Shown: positions 25,044 to 32,666 of the stretch, piece after piece | Position numbering within the stretch: the stretch's first letter is position 1 | How the letters are laid out: each line of letters opens with the position of its first letter | Assembly: GCA_002371215.1 (NCBI GenBank) | Contig: DFGL01000026.1 | Location: 1-54,198, forward strand | Direction of reading: 5' to 3' | Length of the DNA: 54,198 bases | From: Ruminococcaceae bacterium UBA3751 | GTDB lineage: Bacteria; Bacillota; Clostridia; Oscillospirales; Acutalibacteraceae | Program-made: the position numbers and the translations under genes | Notes under the pieces: model-generated | What the model was told of the DNA's origin: nothing | Databases searched by the model: none | Seen by the model: the letters and a program-made list of their open reading frames with translations, nothing else

Positions 25044-26582
25044 TTAGTTTTGGGTGTTTTTGAGCCCTCCGTAGCCCGTTTTACGGATAATATACTGCCC
25101 GTCGTCAGAGAGGATAAAGTCCTTCATATTTTTAACGTTCGGGTTGGGGTCGCCCTTTCTCGTTATAAGGCAGAGGTCGCCTGTTATCGGATAAGAGCCG
25201 TCCTCAATGCTCTCAACGGTTGGATAAACGCCGTCAACGCTGAGCATTTTTACGCCCTTTTCCTGATTAAGCCCCTCCAGGAAATAGCGGAAGGTGTAGC
25301 CGAGCGCTCCGTCCTCGTTGCTGTACTGCGCAACCTCAGAGATAACGCCCTCCATAGCGCTGACCCTTTCGTATGTTTTAGGTTCTTTAAGCGAAATATC
25401 GCCCATAAAATACTTCATCATAGTCTGCGAGCCCGAATCTTCAGGGCGCTGAAACGCAACTATTTTCTGATTTTTGCCGCCGAGCTCCTTCCAGTTTTCA
25501 ATATCGCCGTGGTAAATCTTTCTCAGCTCGTCGCTCTTTATATTATCAACGGGGTTGTCCTTCTCAACAAAGAAAACGAATGCCTCTTTTCCAATTGGCG
25601 TTACCTCAACCTCAACGCCGCATGCCTTAGCGTATTCAAGCTGGCTTTGGGAGGGCCTTGCGCCGAAGAACATATCAACCGTACCGTCATAGGATTCTTT
25701 GTCAACGAGACGTTTAAACCCGTAAATCGTGTTTGTAAAGGTTACAATTTTTCCGTTTCCGTATTCATAATACTGTTCGTTTCCGATATACTTTTCTTCA
25801 ATTTTATCTATATCCTTATAAACCGCCTTTGCAAACGCGGCGTACAATGGATAACAAGCCTCGGCGCCGTCAAGGACGGGCATATCCTCCTCGTTTTCAA
25901 TAACGAAGGACGGCTCGTGGTCAAGGGTAACGAGCTTTGATTTTTTCGCGTACACCGTATAGTCCGTAAAATCGGTGCTTGAATAACCGTTCATATAGTC
26001 AAAGCCGTGGCCCCCGTATCTTTTTTCGGGCCTGTTAAGATAAAGATGAGTACATGAGCAAAGGCAGAGCACGACACAAAGAGCGGGGATTAAAACGCGC
26101 TTGGGCTTCAGCGCCTTTGAACGCACGGCGCAGAATATAAAGCCCGCGAGGAAGGACAGAAATACCATCGCAGAAAAAACAAATATTTCATATATCATTC
26201 GCCCAAAAATATATAAAAGCGAGTATGGAAAAAACGGAAAAGCCGGCACACCAATGAATTCTATCAGCCCACCGTTAATATCTCCTTCTTCTATGAACAT
26301 CAGAACTGTAAAAATAACGGTAAGCGCAAGAAGGGCAACGCCGTTAACGTACATTCCGCTTTTATAGTCTTCCCTTGTCGGCTTGGAAATTTTATTAAAC
26401 AGAAAATAGACGGCAAGAACCAATACGGGAAGCAAATACATTCCGTCAAAGGAAAAAAGACCTGTTAAATCAAGAAAATAGGTTAACGCTGTGCACGCAA
26501 TGCTTGAAATTAAAGGTATAAGGATATAAAAAATCCAGATATAATAAAGTATGCTCTTGTATTTTTTATCAAAGGTTTTCAT
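25044..26582 (-). CDS. Membrane-anchored periplasmic-binding-protein-like protein (PstS-like)
   Basis: The 512-residue protein joins an N-terminal membrane region (helices near 12-35, 45-62, 78-98, 115-152 and 163-178) to a C-terminal type 2 solute-binding domain at about 240-508. The binding domain has the phosphate-binding-like pattern AFVFFVEKDNPVDNIKSDELRKIYHGDIENWKELGG, with an RPEDSGSQTMMKYFM anion site and DGALGYTFRYFL. Ordinary PstS proteins are lipoproteins with no such membrane domain. No pstCAB genes are nearby. The ATG is 3 bases after the guaA stop, so it is likely co-transcribed. It may be a sensor or a scavenging receptor (inference). Confidence 0.75.
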   Translation of the reverse strand: MKTFDKKYKSILYYIWIFYILIPLISSIACTALTYFLDLTGLFSFDGMYLLPVLVLAVYFLFNKISKPTREDYKSGMYVNGVALLALTVIFTVLMFIEEGDINGGLIEFIGVPAFPFFPYSLLYIFGRMIYEIFVFSAMVFLSFLAGFIFCAVRSKALKPKRVLIPALCVVLCLCSCTHLYLNRPEKRYGGHGFDYMNGYSSTDFTDYTVYAKKSKLVTLDHEPSFVIENEEDMPVLDGAEACYPLYAAFAKAVYKDIDKIEEKYIGNEQYYEYGNGKIVTFTNTIYGFKRLVDKESYDGTVDMFFGARPSQSQLEYAKACGVEVEVTPIGKEAFVFFVEKDNPVDNIKSDELRKIYHGDIENWKELGGKNQKIVAFQRPEDSGSQTMMKYFMGDISLKEPKTYERVSAMEGVISEVAQYSNEDGALGYTFRYFLEGLNQEKGVKMLSVDGVYPTVESIEDGSYPITGDLCLITRKGDPNPNVKNMKDFILSDDGQYIIRKTGYGGLKNTQN

Positions 26583-26585
26583 TTT

Positions 26586-28112
26586 TTACTCCCACTCCAC
26601 CGTTCCCGGGGGCTTGCTCGTTATATCGTAAACAACGCGGTTTATGCCCGCGCATTCGTTGGTAATACGGTTTGAGACTTTGGCGAGAATATCGTAGGGT
26701 ATTCGCGCCCAGTCCGCCGTCATAAAATCGTCCGTAGTTACGGCGCGGATTGCAACGAGGTTATCGTAGGTCCTGTGGTCGCCCATAACGCCTACGGTTT
26801 TAACGTCGGGCAGAACGCAGAAGAACTGCGCAAGGTTATTTTCATAGCCGTTTTTGCTCATTTCATCGCGCAGAACGGCGTCCGCTTCGCGCAGTAAATC
26901 AAGCTTTTCGGCGGTGATTTCGCCTATAATTCTGACTCCGAGCCCGGGGCCCGGGAACGGCTGGCGCCAGACGAGCTCGCGCGGAATACCGAGCCTTTCG
27001 CCGACGCGCCTTACCTCGTCCTTAAACAAATCCGCGAGCGGCTCAATTATGCCGAGAAATTCAACGTCCTCGGGCGTTTTAACGCGGTTATGGTGGGTTT
27101 TTATAACGTCCGCGTCGCCCTTTCCGCTCTCAATGCAGTCGGGGTAAATAGTACCCTGCGCAAAGTAGCCCTTATCGCTCTGCTTTCTGATTTCATCCCA
27201 GAAAACGTTGAAAAATTCAGTACCGATAATACGGCGCTTTTCCTCGGGGTCGGTAACGCCCCTCAGCGCATTTATAAAATGCTCGGCGCAGTTAACGCGG
27301 ACGAAGTTCATATCAAACATCGTTGTAAACGTTTTTTCAACAAAATCGCCCTCGTCCTTACGCATTAACCCCTGGTCAACAAAAACGCAGGTGAGCTGTT
27401 TTCCGACTGCCTTTGAAAGCAGTGCCGCGGCAACGGAGCTGTCAACGCCGCCCGAAAGCCCGAGGATAACGTTTTTATCCCCAATCTGCTCCCTGAGTTT
27501 AATAACGGTATCGTCGATAAAGCTGTCCATAACCCATTCGCCCTTACAATCGCAAACGTTGTAAAGGAAATTGTAAAGCACCTTATCGCCGTATTCGCTG
27601 TGGGTAACCTCGGGGTGAAACTGAACGGCGTAAATATCCTTCTTCGTATTCTGCATTGCCGCGCAGGGACAGTCGGGAGTTGTTGCAATAATTTCATATC
27701 CCTCGGGAGGGGCTGAAATATAGTCCGTATGGCTCATCCATACTATTGACTTTTCGGGTACGTTTTCAAAAATCGGGGAGGGCTTTGCCGTAAGCTCAAT
27801 TTTTCCGTATTCGGAAACGGGGGCGGTTTTAACCTCGCCGCCCGCCATCCAGGATATAAGCTGACAGCCGTAGCAGATACCTAAAACCGGAACGCCCATA
27901 TCAAGAATTTCCCTTGTATAGTGGGGCGATTCCATATCAAAAACGGAGTTCGGACCGCCCGTAAAAATTATTCCCTTATAACGTCTTTTCCTTATCTCCT
28001 CAAGCGGTACGGTATAAGGCAGAATTTCCGCGTAAACCCTGTGGTCGCGCACTCTGCGCGCAATAAGCTGGTTGTACTGACCGCCAAAATCAAGAACGAG
28101 TATTTTTTCCAT
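26586..28112 (-). CDS. guaA: GMP synthase (glutamine-hydrolysing)
   Basis: The 508-residue enzyme converts XMP to GMP using ATP and glutamine. The class I amidotransferase domain has nucleophile Cys80 in PVLGICYGCQL and VQFHPEVTHSEYG. The ATP pyrophosphatase domain has the P-loop LGLSGGVDSSV, and the dimerisation domain ends ITSKPPGTVEWE, the universal C terminus. AGGAGG precedes the ATG. It follows rsmE by 29 bases, so it may belong to the operon headed by the zinc sensor. No guanine riboswitch is visible in the short gap upstream. Confidence 0.97.
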   Translation of the reverse strand: MEKILVLDFGGQYNQLIARRVRDHRVYAEILPYTVPLEEIRKRRYKGIIFTGGPNSVFDMESPHYTREILDMGVPVLGICYGCQLISWMAGGEVKTAPVSEYGKIELTAKPSPIFENVPEKSIVWMSHTDYISAPPEGYEIIATTPDCPCAAMQNTKKDIYAVQFHPEVTHSEYGDKVLYNFLYNVCDCKGEWVMDSFIDDTVIKLREQIGDKNVILGLSGGVDSSVAAALLSKAVGKQLTCVFVDQGLMRKDEGDFVEKTFTTMFDMNFVRVNCAEHFINALRGVTDPEEKRRIIGTEFFNVFWDEIRKQSDKGYFAQGTIYPDCIESGKGDADVIKTHHNRVKTPEDVEFLGIIEPLADLFKDEVRRVGERLGIPRELVWRQPFPGPGLGVRIIGEITAEKLDLLREADAVLRDEMSKNGYENNLAQFFCVLPDVKTVGVMGDHRTYDNLVAIRAVTTDDFMTADWARIPYDILAKVSNRITNECAGINRVVYDITSKPPGTVEWE

Positions 28113-28141
28113 TTTTTCCTCCTGTTGCCGTTGGTTTTTAA

Positions 28142-28864
28142 TTATTCAAGGTTGCCCGTAAGCAGCATTATTGCCGAGAGCGCGGCAACGGGCGCCGTCT
28201 GAGTACGGAGAATTCTCTTGCCGAGAGTTGCCTGCACCGCTCCCGCCTCTTTAATAAGCTCAACCTCGCTTATATCAAATCCTCCCTCGGGTCCGATATA
28301 AAACGAAACGCTTTTTGCATCTGCTTTTATTATATCCCTGAGCGGCTCGCCGCCGCCCTCATAAAAGACTATTTTAAGCTCGGAGTCATCCTCTTTTACC
28401 GCTTCTTTGAGACTGAGCATTTCGCTTATCTCGGGCACTATCCCGCGTCCGCTTTGCTGAGCTGCCTCAAGCGCGATTTTACGGTAACGCGCGTTCTTCT
28501 TTTTTGCGCTTTTTTCATCGGGTCTGCTTACGCAGCGGTTCGTTAAAACGGGAACAATTCTGACAGCGCCGAGCTCCGTGCATTTTTGAATTATCTCCTC
28601 GAGCTTGCTGCCCTTCGGTACGCCCTGATAAACGGTTACGCTGCAGGTTGCCTCGCTGTTTGCAGCCTGCTGATAACAGACTTTCAGCCTTACGGTTTCG
28701 GCAGTTATCTCCTCGATAATACAGCCGAAATCCTCTCCCGCGCCGTCGGTTACGGTAAGCATATCGCCCACCCTCATCCTCAGCGATTTAGCTATATGGC
28801 GCGCCTGCTCGCCGTCAAGAACGACCTCGTTTTCGGGAGTGTAATCAATAAATAGCTTTTGCAT
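28142..28864 (-). CDS. rsmE: 16S rRNA m3U1498 methyltransferase
   Basis: The 240-residue SPOUT-class methyltransferase modifies U1498 of 16S rRNA. It has an N-terminal PUA-like domain (EVVLDGEQARHIAKSLRMRVGD), KLEEIIQKCTELGAVRIVPV, the SAM-binding SFYIGPEGGFDISEVELI and the knot segment ATLGKRILRTQTAPVAALS, where the more usual LRTETA has Gln for Glu. It is 3 bases after the stop of the SmtB-like regulator. The regulator's placement in front of a housekeeping rRNA gene is unusual. Confidence 0.93.
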   Translation of the reverse strand: MQKLFIDYTPENEVVLDGEQARHIAKSLRMRVGDMLTVTDGAGEDFGCIIEEITAETVRLKVCYQQAANSEATCSVTVYQGVPKGSKLEEIIQKCTELGAVRIVPVLTNRCVSRPDEKSAKKKNARYRKIALEAAQQSGRGIVPEISEMLSLKEAVKEDDSELKIVFYEGGGEPLRDIIKADAKSVSFYIGPEGGFDISEVELIKEAGAVQATLGKRILRTQTAPVAALSAIMLLTGNLE

Positions 28865-28867
28865 AAT

Positions 28868-29149
28868 CTACTCCTCAACGTGCTCTATGGCGCAGTTAAT
28901 AATTATTTTAACGTGGTCGTCCGCAAGGGAATAGTAAATATTTTTCCCATCGCGGCGGCATTTAACAAGATGGCTGTGCTTGAGCGCGCGGAGCTGATGG
29001 GAAACAGCCGTCTGCGTTGCGCCTACAGCCTCTGTAATTTCGCCCACGTTGAGCTCCTTTTCAAACAGCGAGAGCAGTATTTTTACCCTCGTTGCGTCCG
29101 CGAACATCTTGAATAAATCCGCAATTTCAAAAATTTCGTTTTCGTTCAT
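28868..29149 (-). CDS. SmtB/ArsR-family zinc-type metalloregulator
   Basis: The 93-residue winged-helix repressor has the recognition helix GATQTAVSHQLRALKHSHLV. The C-terminal alpha-5 helix carries Asp77, His79, His90 and Glu93 (D-x-H-x10-H-x2-E), the ligand spacing of the SmtB zinc site. The alpha-3 site cysteines of CadC-type sensors are missing (ELNVGEI in place of ELCVGDL). Zinc, or possibly cobalt, is therefore the likely inducer. The ATG at 29149 has GGAGTG at good spacing; a start at 29185 would run through the operator. A palindromic operator and a divergent CDF gene lie upstream. It is a likely autorepressor and repressor of the CDF gene. Confidence 0.88.
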   Translation of the reverse strand: MNENEIFEIADLFKMFADATRVKILLSLFEKELNVGEITEAVGATQTAVSHQLRALKHSHLVKCRRDGKNIYYSLADDHVKIIINCAIEHVEE

Positions 29150-29171
29150 TTTTATCACTCCGTTATATGTT

Positions 29172-29196
29172 ACATATGAACACATTTATCATATGT
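29172..29196. promoter_or_regulatory. Palindromic operator of the SmtB-like regulator
   Basis: Perfect 8-base inverted arms ACATATGA (29172-29179) and TCATATGT (29189-29196) with 9 bases between them, at the expected transcription start of the regulator gene. TGA-N8/9-TCA symmetry is typical of ArsR/SmtB sites. Confidence 0.7.
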
Positions 29197-29197
29197 T

Positions 29198-29225
29198 ATT
29201 ATATCCTAAATAAATAAATTGTCAA
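29198..29225 (-). promoter_or_regulatory. Promoter of the SmtB-like regulator (may also drive rsmE and guaA)
   Basis: Minus-strand TTGACA (29220-29225), 16 bases, TATAAT (29198-29203), immediately next to the operator. Its -35 overlaps that of the divergent CDF promoter. Confidence 0.75.
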
Positions 29226-29247
29226 ATAAAAAAATATATGCTATAAT
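29219..29247 (+). promoter_or_regulatory. Promoter of the CDF transporter gene
   Basis: TTGTCA (29219-29224), 17 bases, TATAAT (29242-29247). The -35 boxes of the two divergent promoters share the bases 29220-29224, so both cannot be occupied at once. Confidence 0.72.
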
Positions 29248-29276
29248 GTTATATTATTAAGAAAACGGGTGTTATC

Positions 29277-29879
29277 TTGAAAAACGCTGGGCTTAAAGCT
29301 GTAATACTCGGCGCGTTAATAAATTTTGCGCTGGTGGTAATAAAATTCTATATCGGCATAAGCAGTAACCTTTTAACAATTTATTGCGACGCGGTCAACA
29401 ACCTTGCGGACATTTTTTCTTGCTTCATAGCGATAGGCGGCTTCGTGCTTATAAAAAGGTTGAATGAAACGCAGTCAAAGCGAACGCAAAGCCTTTGCAC
29501 CTTCGTAATTAATATGTTTATAACCGTTACGGGCTTATACTTTGTGTATAACGGTTTGGAGCGGCTGCTCTACCCCATGCCCGTTAACTATTCCGTACGC
29601 TATGCAATACTTATTGCGCTTACGGTTGGGGTTAAGCTCGTTATGGCTTTAATGTATAAGGCGTTCAACAAGAGCGCAAGCTCTGACGTTCTGCGCGCTC
29701 TGACTATGGACAGTGTTTTGGACTGCTTCATTACTTTAACCGCGCTGATGAGCCTTATGCTCGTGAGCAGGGTTGAATTTGCGATAGACGGAATTTTCGC
29801 AATTATTACAGGCAGTATTATTTCTGCTTCGGCAGTTAAAGGAATAATAAAAGAGGCTAAATACCTCATAAAAAATTAG
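29277..29879 (+). CDS. Cation diffusion facilitator (CDF) metal exporter, short form
   Basis: The 200-residue protein has about six membrane helices, corresponding to the CDF transmembrane domain alone; the usual C-terminal cytoplasmic metal-binding domain (about 90 residues) is absent. Helix 2 has Asn41xxxAsp45 (YCDAVNNLADIFS) and helix 5 has Asp145xxxAsp149 (TMDSVLDCF), a site pattern known from manganese-type CDFs rather than the His-containing zinc type. The start codon is TTG at 29277 with a weak ribosome binding site. Divergent from a zinc-type SmtB-like regulator, which suggests metal-induced expression. Metal specificity is open. Confidence 0.82.
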   Translation: MKNAGLKAVILGALINFALVVIKFYIGISSNLLTIYCDAVNNLADIFSCFIAIGGFVLIKRLNETQSKRTQSLCTFVINMFITVTGLYFVYNGLERLLYPMPVNYSVRYAILIALTVGVKLVMALMYKAFNKSASSDVLRALTMDSVLDCFITLTALMSLMLVSRVEFAIDGIFAIITGSIISASAVKGIIKEAKYLIKN

Positions 29880-29894
29880 TTAAGGAGAGTTTTT

Positions 29895-31211
29895 ATGGCT
29901 AAGGAAAAGGTTAAAAAGCCAAAAAAGACGGCTAAACAGAGAGCAAAAATATTCGGCAAGGTTGTTCTTGTTATCGTTTTGATAATTGCCCTCGCCGTAG
30001 GCGCGATTGCAATTCTGAACGGTACTACAACAAAATCGCTGCGTAATTTTGTAAACGAAGGCGTTAAGCAGGTTGAATACACCGAGCAGCTTAAGCCCGA
30101 AATCGGCGACGACGGCTACTATACCTTCACAACGGACAGGGATTTCAAAATCGTTCAGCTTACCGACGTACATATCGGCGGCGGTATTATGAGCTCAAAG
30201 AACGACAATATGGCGCTCAATGCCGTTGCGGCTATGGTTACGGCTGAAAAGCCCGACCTCGTTATCGTAACGGGCGATATTGCCTATCCCGTACCCTTCC
30301 AGTCGCTTACGATAAACAACAAAACGGGCGCGGTAACCTTTGCTCAGCTTATGGAAAAGCTCGGAGTTTACTGGTGCGGCGTTTACGGCAACCACGATAC
30401 GGAGCTCTACTCCTTATACAGCAGAAAAGATATCTCCAAAAAGGTTTACGGCAATAAGGAAAAATATCCCCACTGCCTGTTCCAGACGGGTCCCGACGAG
30501 GTTGACGGCTACGGCAATTACGTTATAAACGTTAAAAACACAAAGGGTAAGATTACCCAGAGCCTCTTTATGATAGACTCCCATTCCTATACCGACGGCG
30601 ACTACCTCGGCTTATTCTGGAAGTACGACGCTATCCACCCGAATCAGGTACAGTGGTACAAGTATACCGTTAAGTCGCTCACCGAGGAAAACGGCGGCGC
30701 ACGCCCGAATTCACTCGCATTTTTCCACATTCCGCTTATCGAAATGAGCGACGCGTTTAACGAATACAGAGAAGCCGGAGAAAAGGATACCGAAAACGTT
30801 AAGTACAAATACGGTATCATCGGCGAGGGCGATTTCGTTATCTGCACGAGCCAGCACAACAACGGTATGTTTGACGCGTTTAAAGAAAACGGAACCACGG
30901 GAATGTTCTTCGGCCATGACCACCTTAACAATATGTCTCTTAACTACAAGGGCGTTCAGATGACCTACGGCTATTCGGTTGACTACCTCGCATACAGCGG
31001 AATCAACAAGTTCGGACTTCAGAGAGGCTGTACCGTTATAACCGTTAAGCCCGACGGCACTTTCGACAACGTTAAGGAAAACTACTATCAGGATAAATAC
31101 AAGCCCATTAACCCCAAGGAGCAGGTTGACCTTGAGCACGAGATGAAGGACGTTTCCGACAATGCGGGCGCTGTGTTTGAATTCCAAAAAAATAATAATA
31201 ATGCAGGATAG
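29895..31211 (+). CDS. Membrane-anchored calcineurin-like metallophosphoesterase
   Basis: The 438-residue protein has a very basic N terminus, one membrane helix at about 15-36, then an extracytoplasmic dinuclear-metal phosphoesterase domain. All five motifs are visible: VQLTDVHIGG, VIVTGDIAY, GVYGNHDTE, FFHIP and FFGHDHLNN. The substrate could be a phospholipid head group, nucleotide or phosphorylated glycan; the sequence does not say. AAGGAGAG precedes the ATG, 15 bases after the CDF stop, so the metal promoter may also drive it. The C terminus is Asn-rich and low complexity. Confidence 0.88.
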   Translation: MAKEKVKKPKKTAKQRAKIFGKVVLVIVLIIALAVGAIAILNGTTTKSLRNFVNEGVKQVEYTEQLKPEIGDDGYYTFTTDRDFKIVQLTDVHIGGGIMSSKNDNMALNAVAAMVTAEKPDLVIVTGDIAYPVPFQSLTINNKTGAVTFAQLMEKLGVYWCGVYGNHDTELYSLYSRKDISKKVYGNKEKYPHCLFQTGPDEVDGYGNYVINVKNTKGKITQSLFMIDSHSYTDGDYLGLFWKYDAIHPNQVQWYKYTVKSLTEENGGARPNSLAFFHIPLIEMSDAFNEYREAGEKDTENVKYKYGIIGEGDFVICTSQHNNGMFDAFKENGTTGMFFGHDHLNNMSLNYKGVQMTYGYSVDYLAYSGINKFGLQRGCTVITVKPDGTFDNVKENYYQDKYKPINPKEQVDLEHEMKDVSDNAGAVFEFQKNNNNAG

Positions 31212-31216
31212 AGAAT

Positions 31217-31987
31217 ATGGATTTTAAAGACGATAGATTTATGACCTGCCTTGCGCTCTTTGTTGTTGTTTTTGTAATATCGCAGGCGCTGTTCTTTATG
31301 ATAAGAGCTATAAAACGCGCTAAGGAGCTCGGCATAGAAAACTCAACAATCAAAAATACTATTATATCCTCCTCGCTTTTCACGGTTGCTCCCGCTATCG
31401 GAATTGTTGCAACGGTGCTCACCCTTGCGGCAGGTCTCGGATACGTGCTTCCGTGGATAAGGCTTTCCGTAATCGGCAACATCTCCTACGAGGTTACCGC
31501 TGCAACGAGCGCTACGGACGCTTTCGGCTTAAAGGGAGGAATTGCAAACCCGATTACGGACCCCGAGGCTTTTGCAACGGTTGCATGGGTTATGACCCTC
31601 GGTTCCATTATGCCGCTTATTCTCACCCCTCTTCTTTTGAAGAAAATTCAGAGTAAGGTTGGAAAGGCGGTTTCGGGCAACAAGGCGTGGGCGAACGTTA
31701 TGAGCGCCGCGGCGTTCATAGGTCTTATAGCAGCCTTCGTTGCAAGAGCAATCGCAGGCAAGGGCGACCCCGATATCACGGGCGACGGAGCGGGCTTCCT
31801 CTCCGTTTGCGCTCTGATATTTTCAATAATAATTATGCTTGTTCTTTCAAAGCTCGCAACTATGCCGAAAATGAAATGGCTGGAGAGCTTTGCAATGCCG
31901 ATTTCAATGATAGGCGCAATGGTGCTCGTTATGGTAATGGCTCAGGTATTGCCCCACGATATAGCGTTTCTTGAATGGAGGGGTTAG
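31217..31987 (+). CDS. DUF5058-type multi-pass membrane protein
   Basis: The 256-residue protein has about seven membrane helices. The conserved-looking segment SSSLFTVAPAIGIVATVLTLAAGLGYVLPWIRLSVIG is followed by SYEVTAATSATDAFG, features I associate with the DUF5058 family. Function unknown. It lies 5 bases after the phosphoesterase and directly before another polytopic protein and an M20 peptidase. A two-subunit transporter feeding that peptidase is plausible but unproven. Confidence 0.75.
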   Translation: MDFKDDRFMTCLALFVVVFVISQALFFMIRAIKRAKELGIENSTIKNTIISSSLFTVAPAIGIVATVLTLAAGLGYVLPWIRLSVIGNISYEVTAATSATDAFGLKGGIANPITDPEAFATVAWVMTLGSIMPLILTPLLLKKIQSKVGKAVSGNKAWANVMSAAAFIGLIAAFVARAIAGKGDPDITGDGAGFLSVCALIFSIIIMLVLSKLATMPKMKWLESFAMPISMIGAMVLVMVMAQVLPHDIAFLEWRG

Positions 31988-31991
31988 TACT

Positions 31992-32666
31992 ATGGATAAC
32001 AAATATATTAACAAAACACACACGTACGGCAGGCTATGGATGCTTGTTACGCTGCTCGTTTTTCTTGCGGTACCAACCCTTATCTGTTCCCACCTCGGCG
32101 TTGCGCCGAAGCTCGGACTGATAGGCAAGGGGCTTGCTACGGTTGCGCTCGTTTTCTATCCGACGGCGGTTATTGAGGTAATTACCTACTCCCCGCTTCT
32201 CGGTACGGGCGGTACATATCTCGGCTTTGTAACCGGCAATATTACAAACCTTAAAATGCCCGTTGCTCTAAGTTCAATGGAGAGCGCGAAGGTTGACGCA
32301 AACAGCGATGAGGGCGAGGTTATCTCAACAATTTCAATCGCCGCATCCTCCATTGTAACAACAATAATTATTGCAATTTTCGTTTTGCTTTTCCGCCCCG
32401 TGCTCGGAAAAATTACGGGAGAGGGCTCGCCCTTTGCTCCCGCCTTTCAGCAGGTAACGCCCGCGCTTTTCGGAGCGCTGTGCGCTTCATACCTTGCTAA
32501 GCACTGGAAAATATCAATCCTTCCTATTGTACTTTTAACCGTATTACTCTTGTTCAAGGGCGACCTTCAGGTTGGAGTTTTAATTCCCGTCGGCGTTATC
32601 GTTTCGCTTCTCGGGGCTCACTTAATGTTTAAGAAAGGATGGGTAGGACAGAATGACAACGGGTAA
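31992..32666 (+). CDS. Multi-pass membrane protein, probable partner of the DUF5058 protein
   Basis: The 224-residue protein has five to six hydrophobic helices, including VTLLVFLAVPTLICSHLGVA near the N terminus and two adjoining helices at the C terminus. The segment YSPLLGTGGTYLGFVTGNITNLKMPVALS, rich in Gly and Asn, looks like a conserved substrate or pore region. The start at 31992 follows GGAGG with good spacing, 4 bases after the previous stop. It overlaps the M20 peptidase gene by 14 bases. I cannot name the family with certainty. Confidence 0.7.
   Translation: MDNKYINKTHTYGRLWMLVTLLVFLAVPTLICSHLGVAPKLGLIGKGLATVALVFYPTAVIEVITYSPLLGTGGTYLGFVTGNITNLKMPVALSSMESAKVDANSDEGEVISTISIAASSIVTTIIIAIFVLLFRPVLGKITGEGSPFAPAFQQVTPALFGALCASYLAKHWKISILPIVLLTVLLLFKGDLQVGVLIPVGVIVSLLGAHLMFKKGWVGQNDNG

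Noticed and set aside
25032..25940. Plus-strand reading frame of 302 codons opposite the PstS-like gene
   Set aside because: It lies entirely antisense to a gene with clear domains, has no ribosome binding site of note and no recognisable motifs. High-GC third positions in the real gene keep the opposite frame open.
28113..28141. Guanine riboswitch upstream of guaA
   Set aside because: Only 29 bases separate rsmE and guaA, with no room for the three-way junction.
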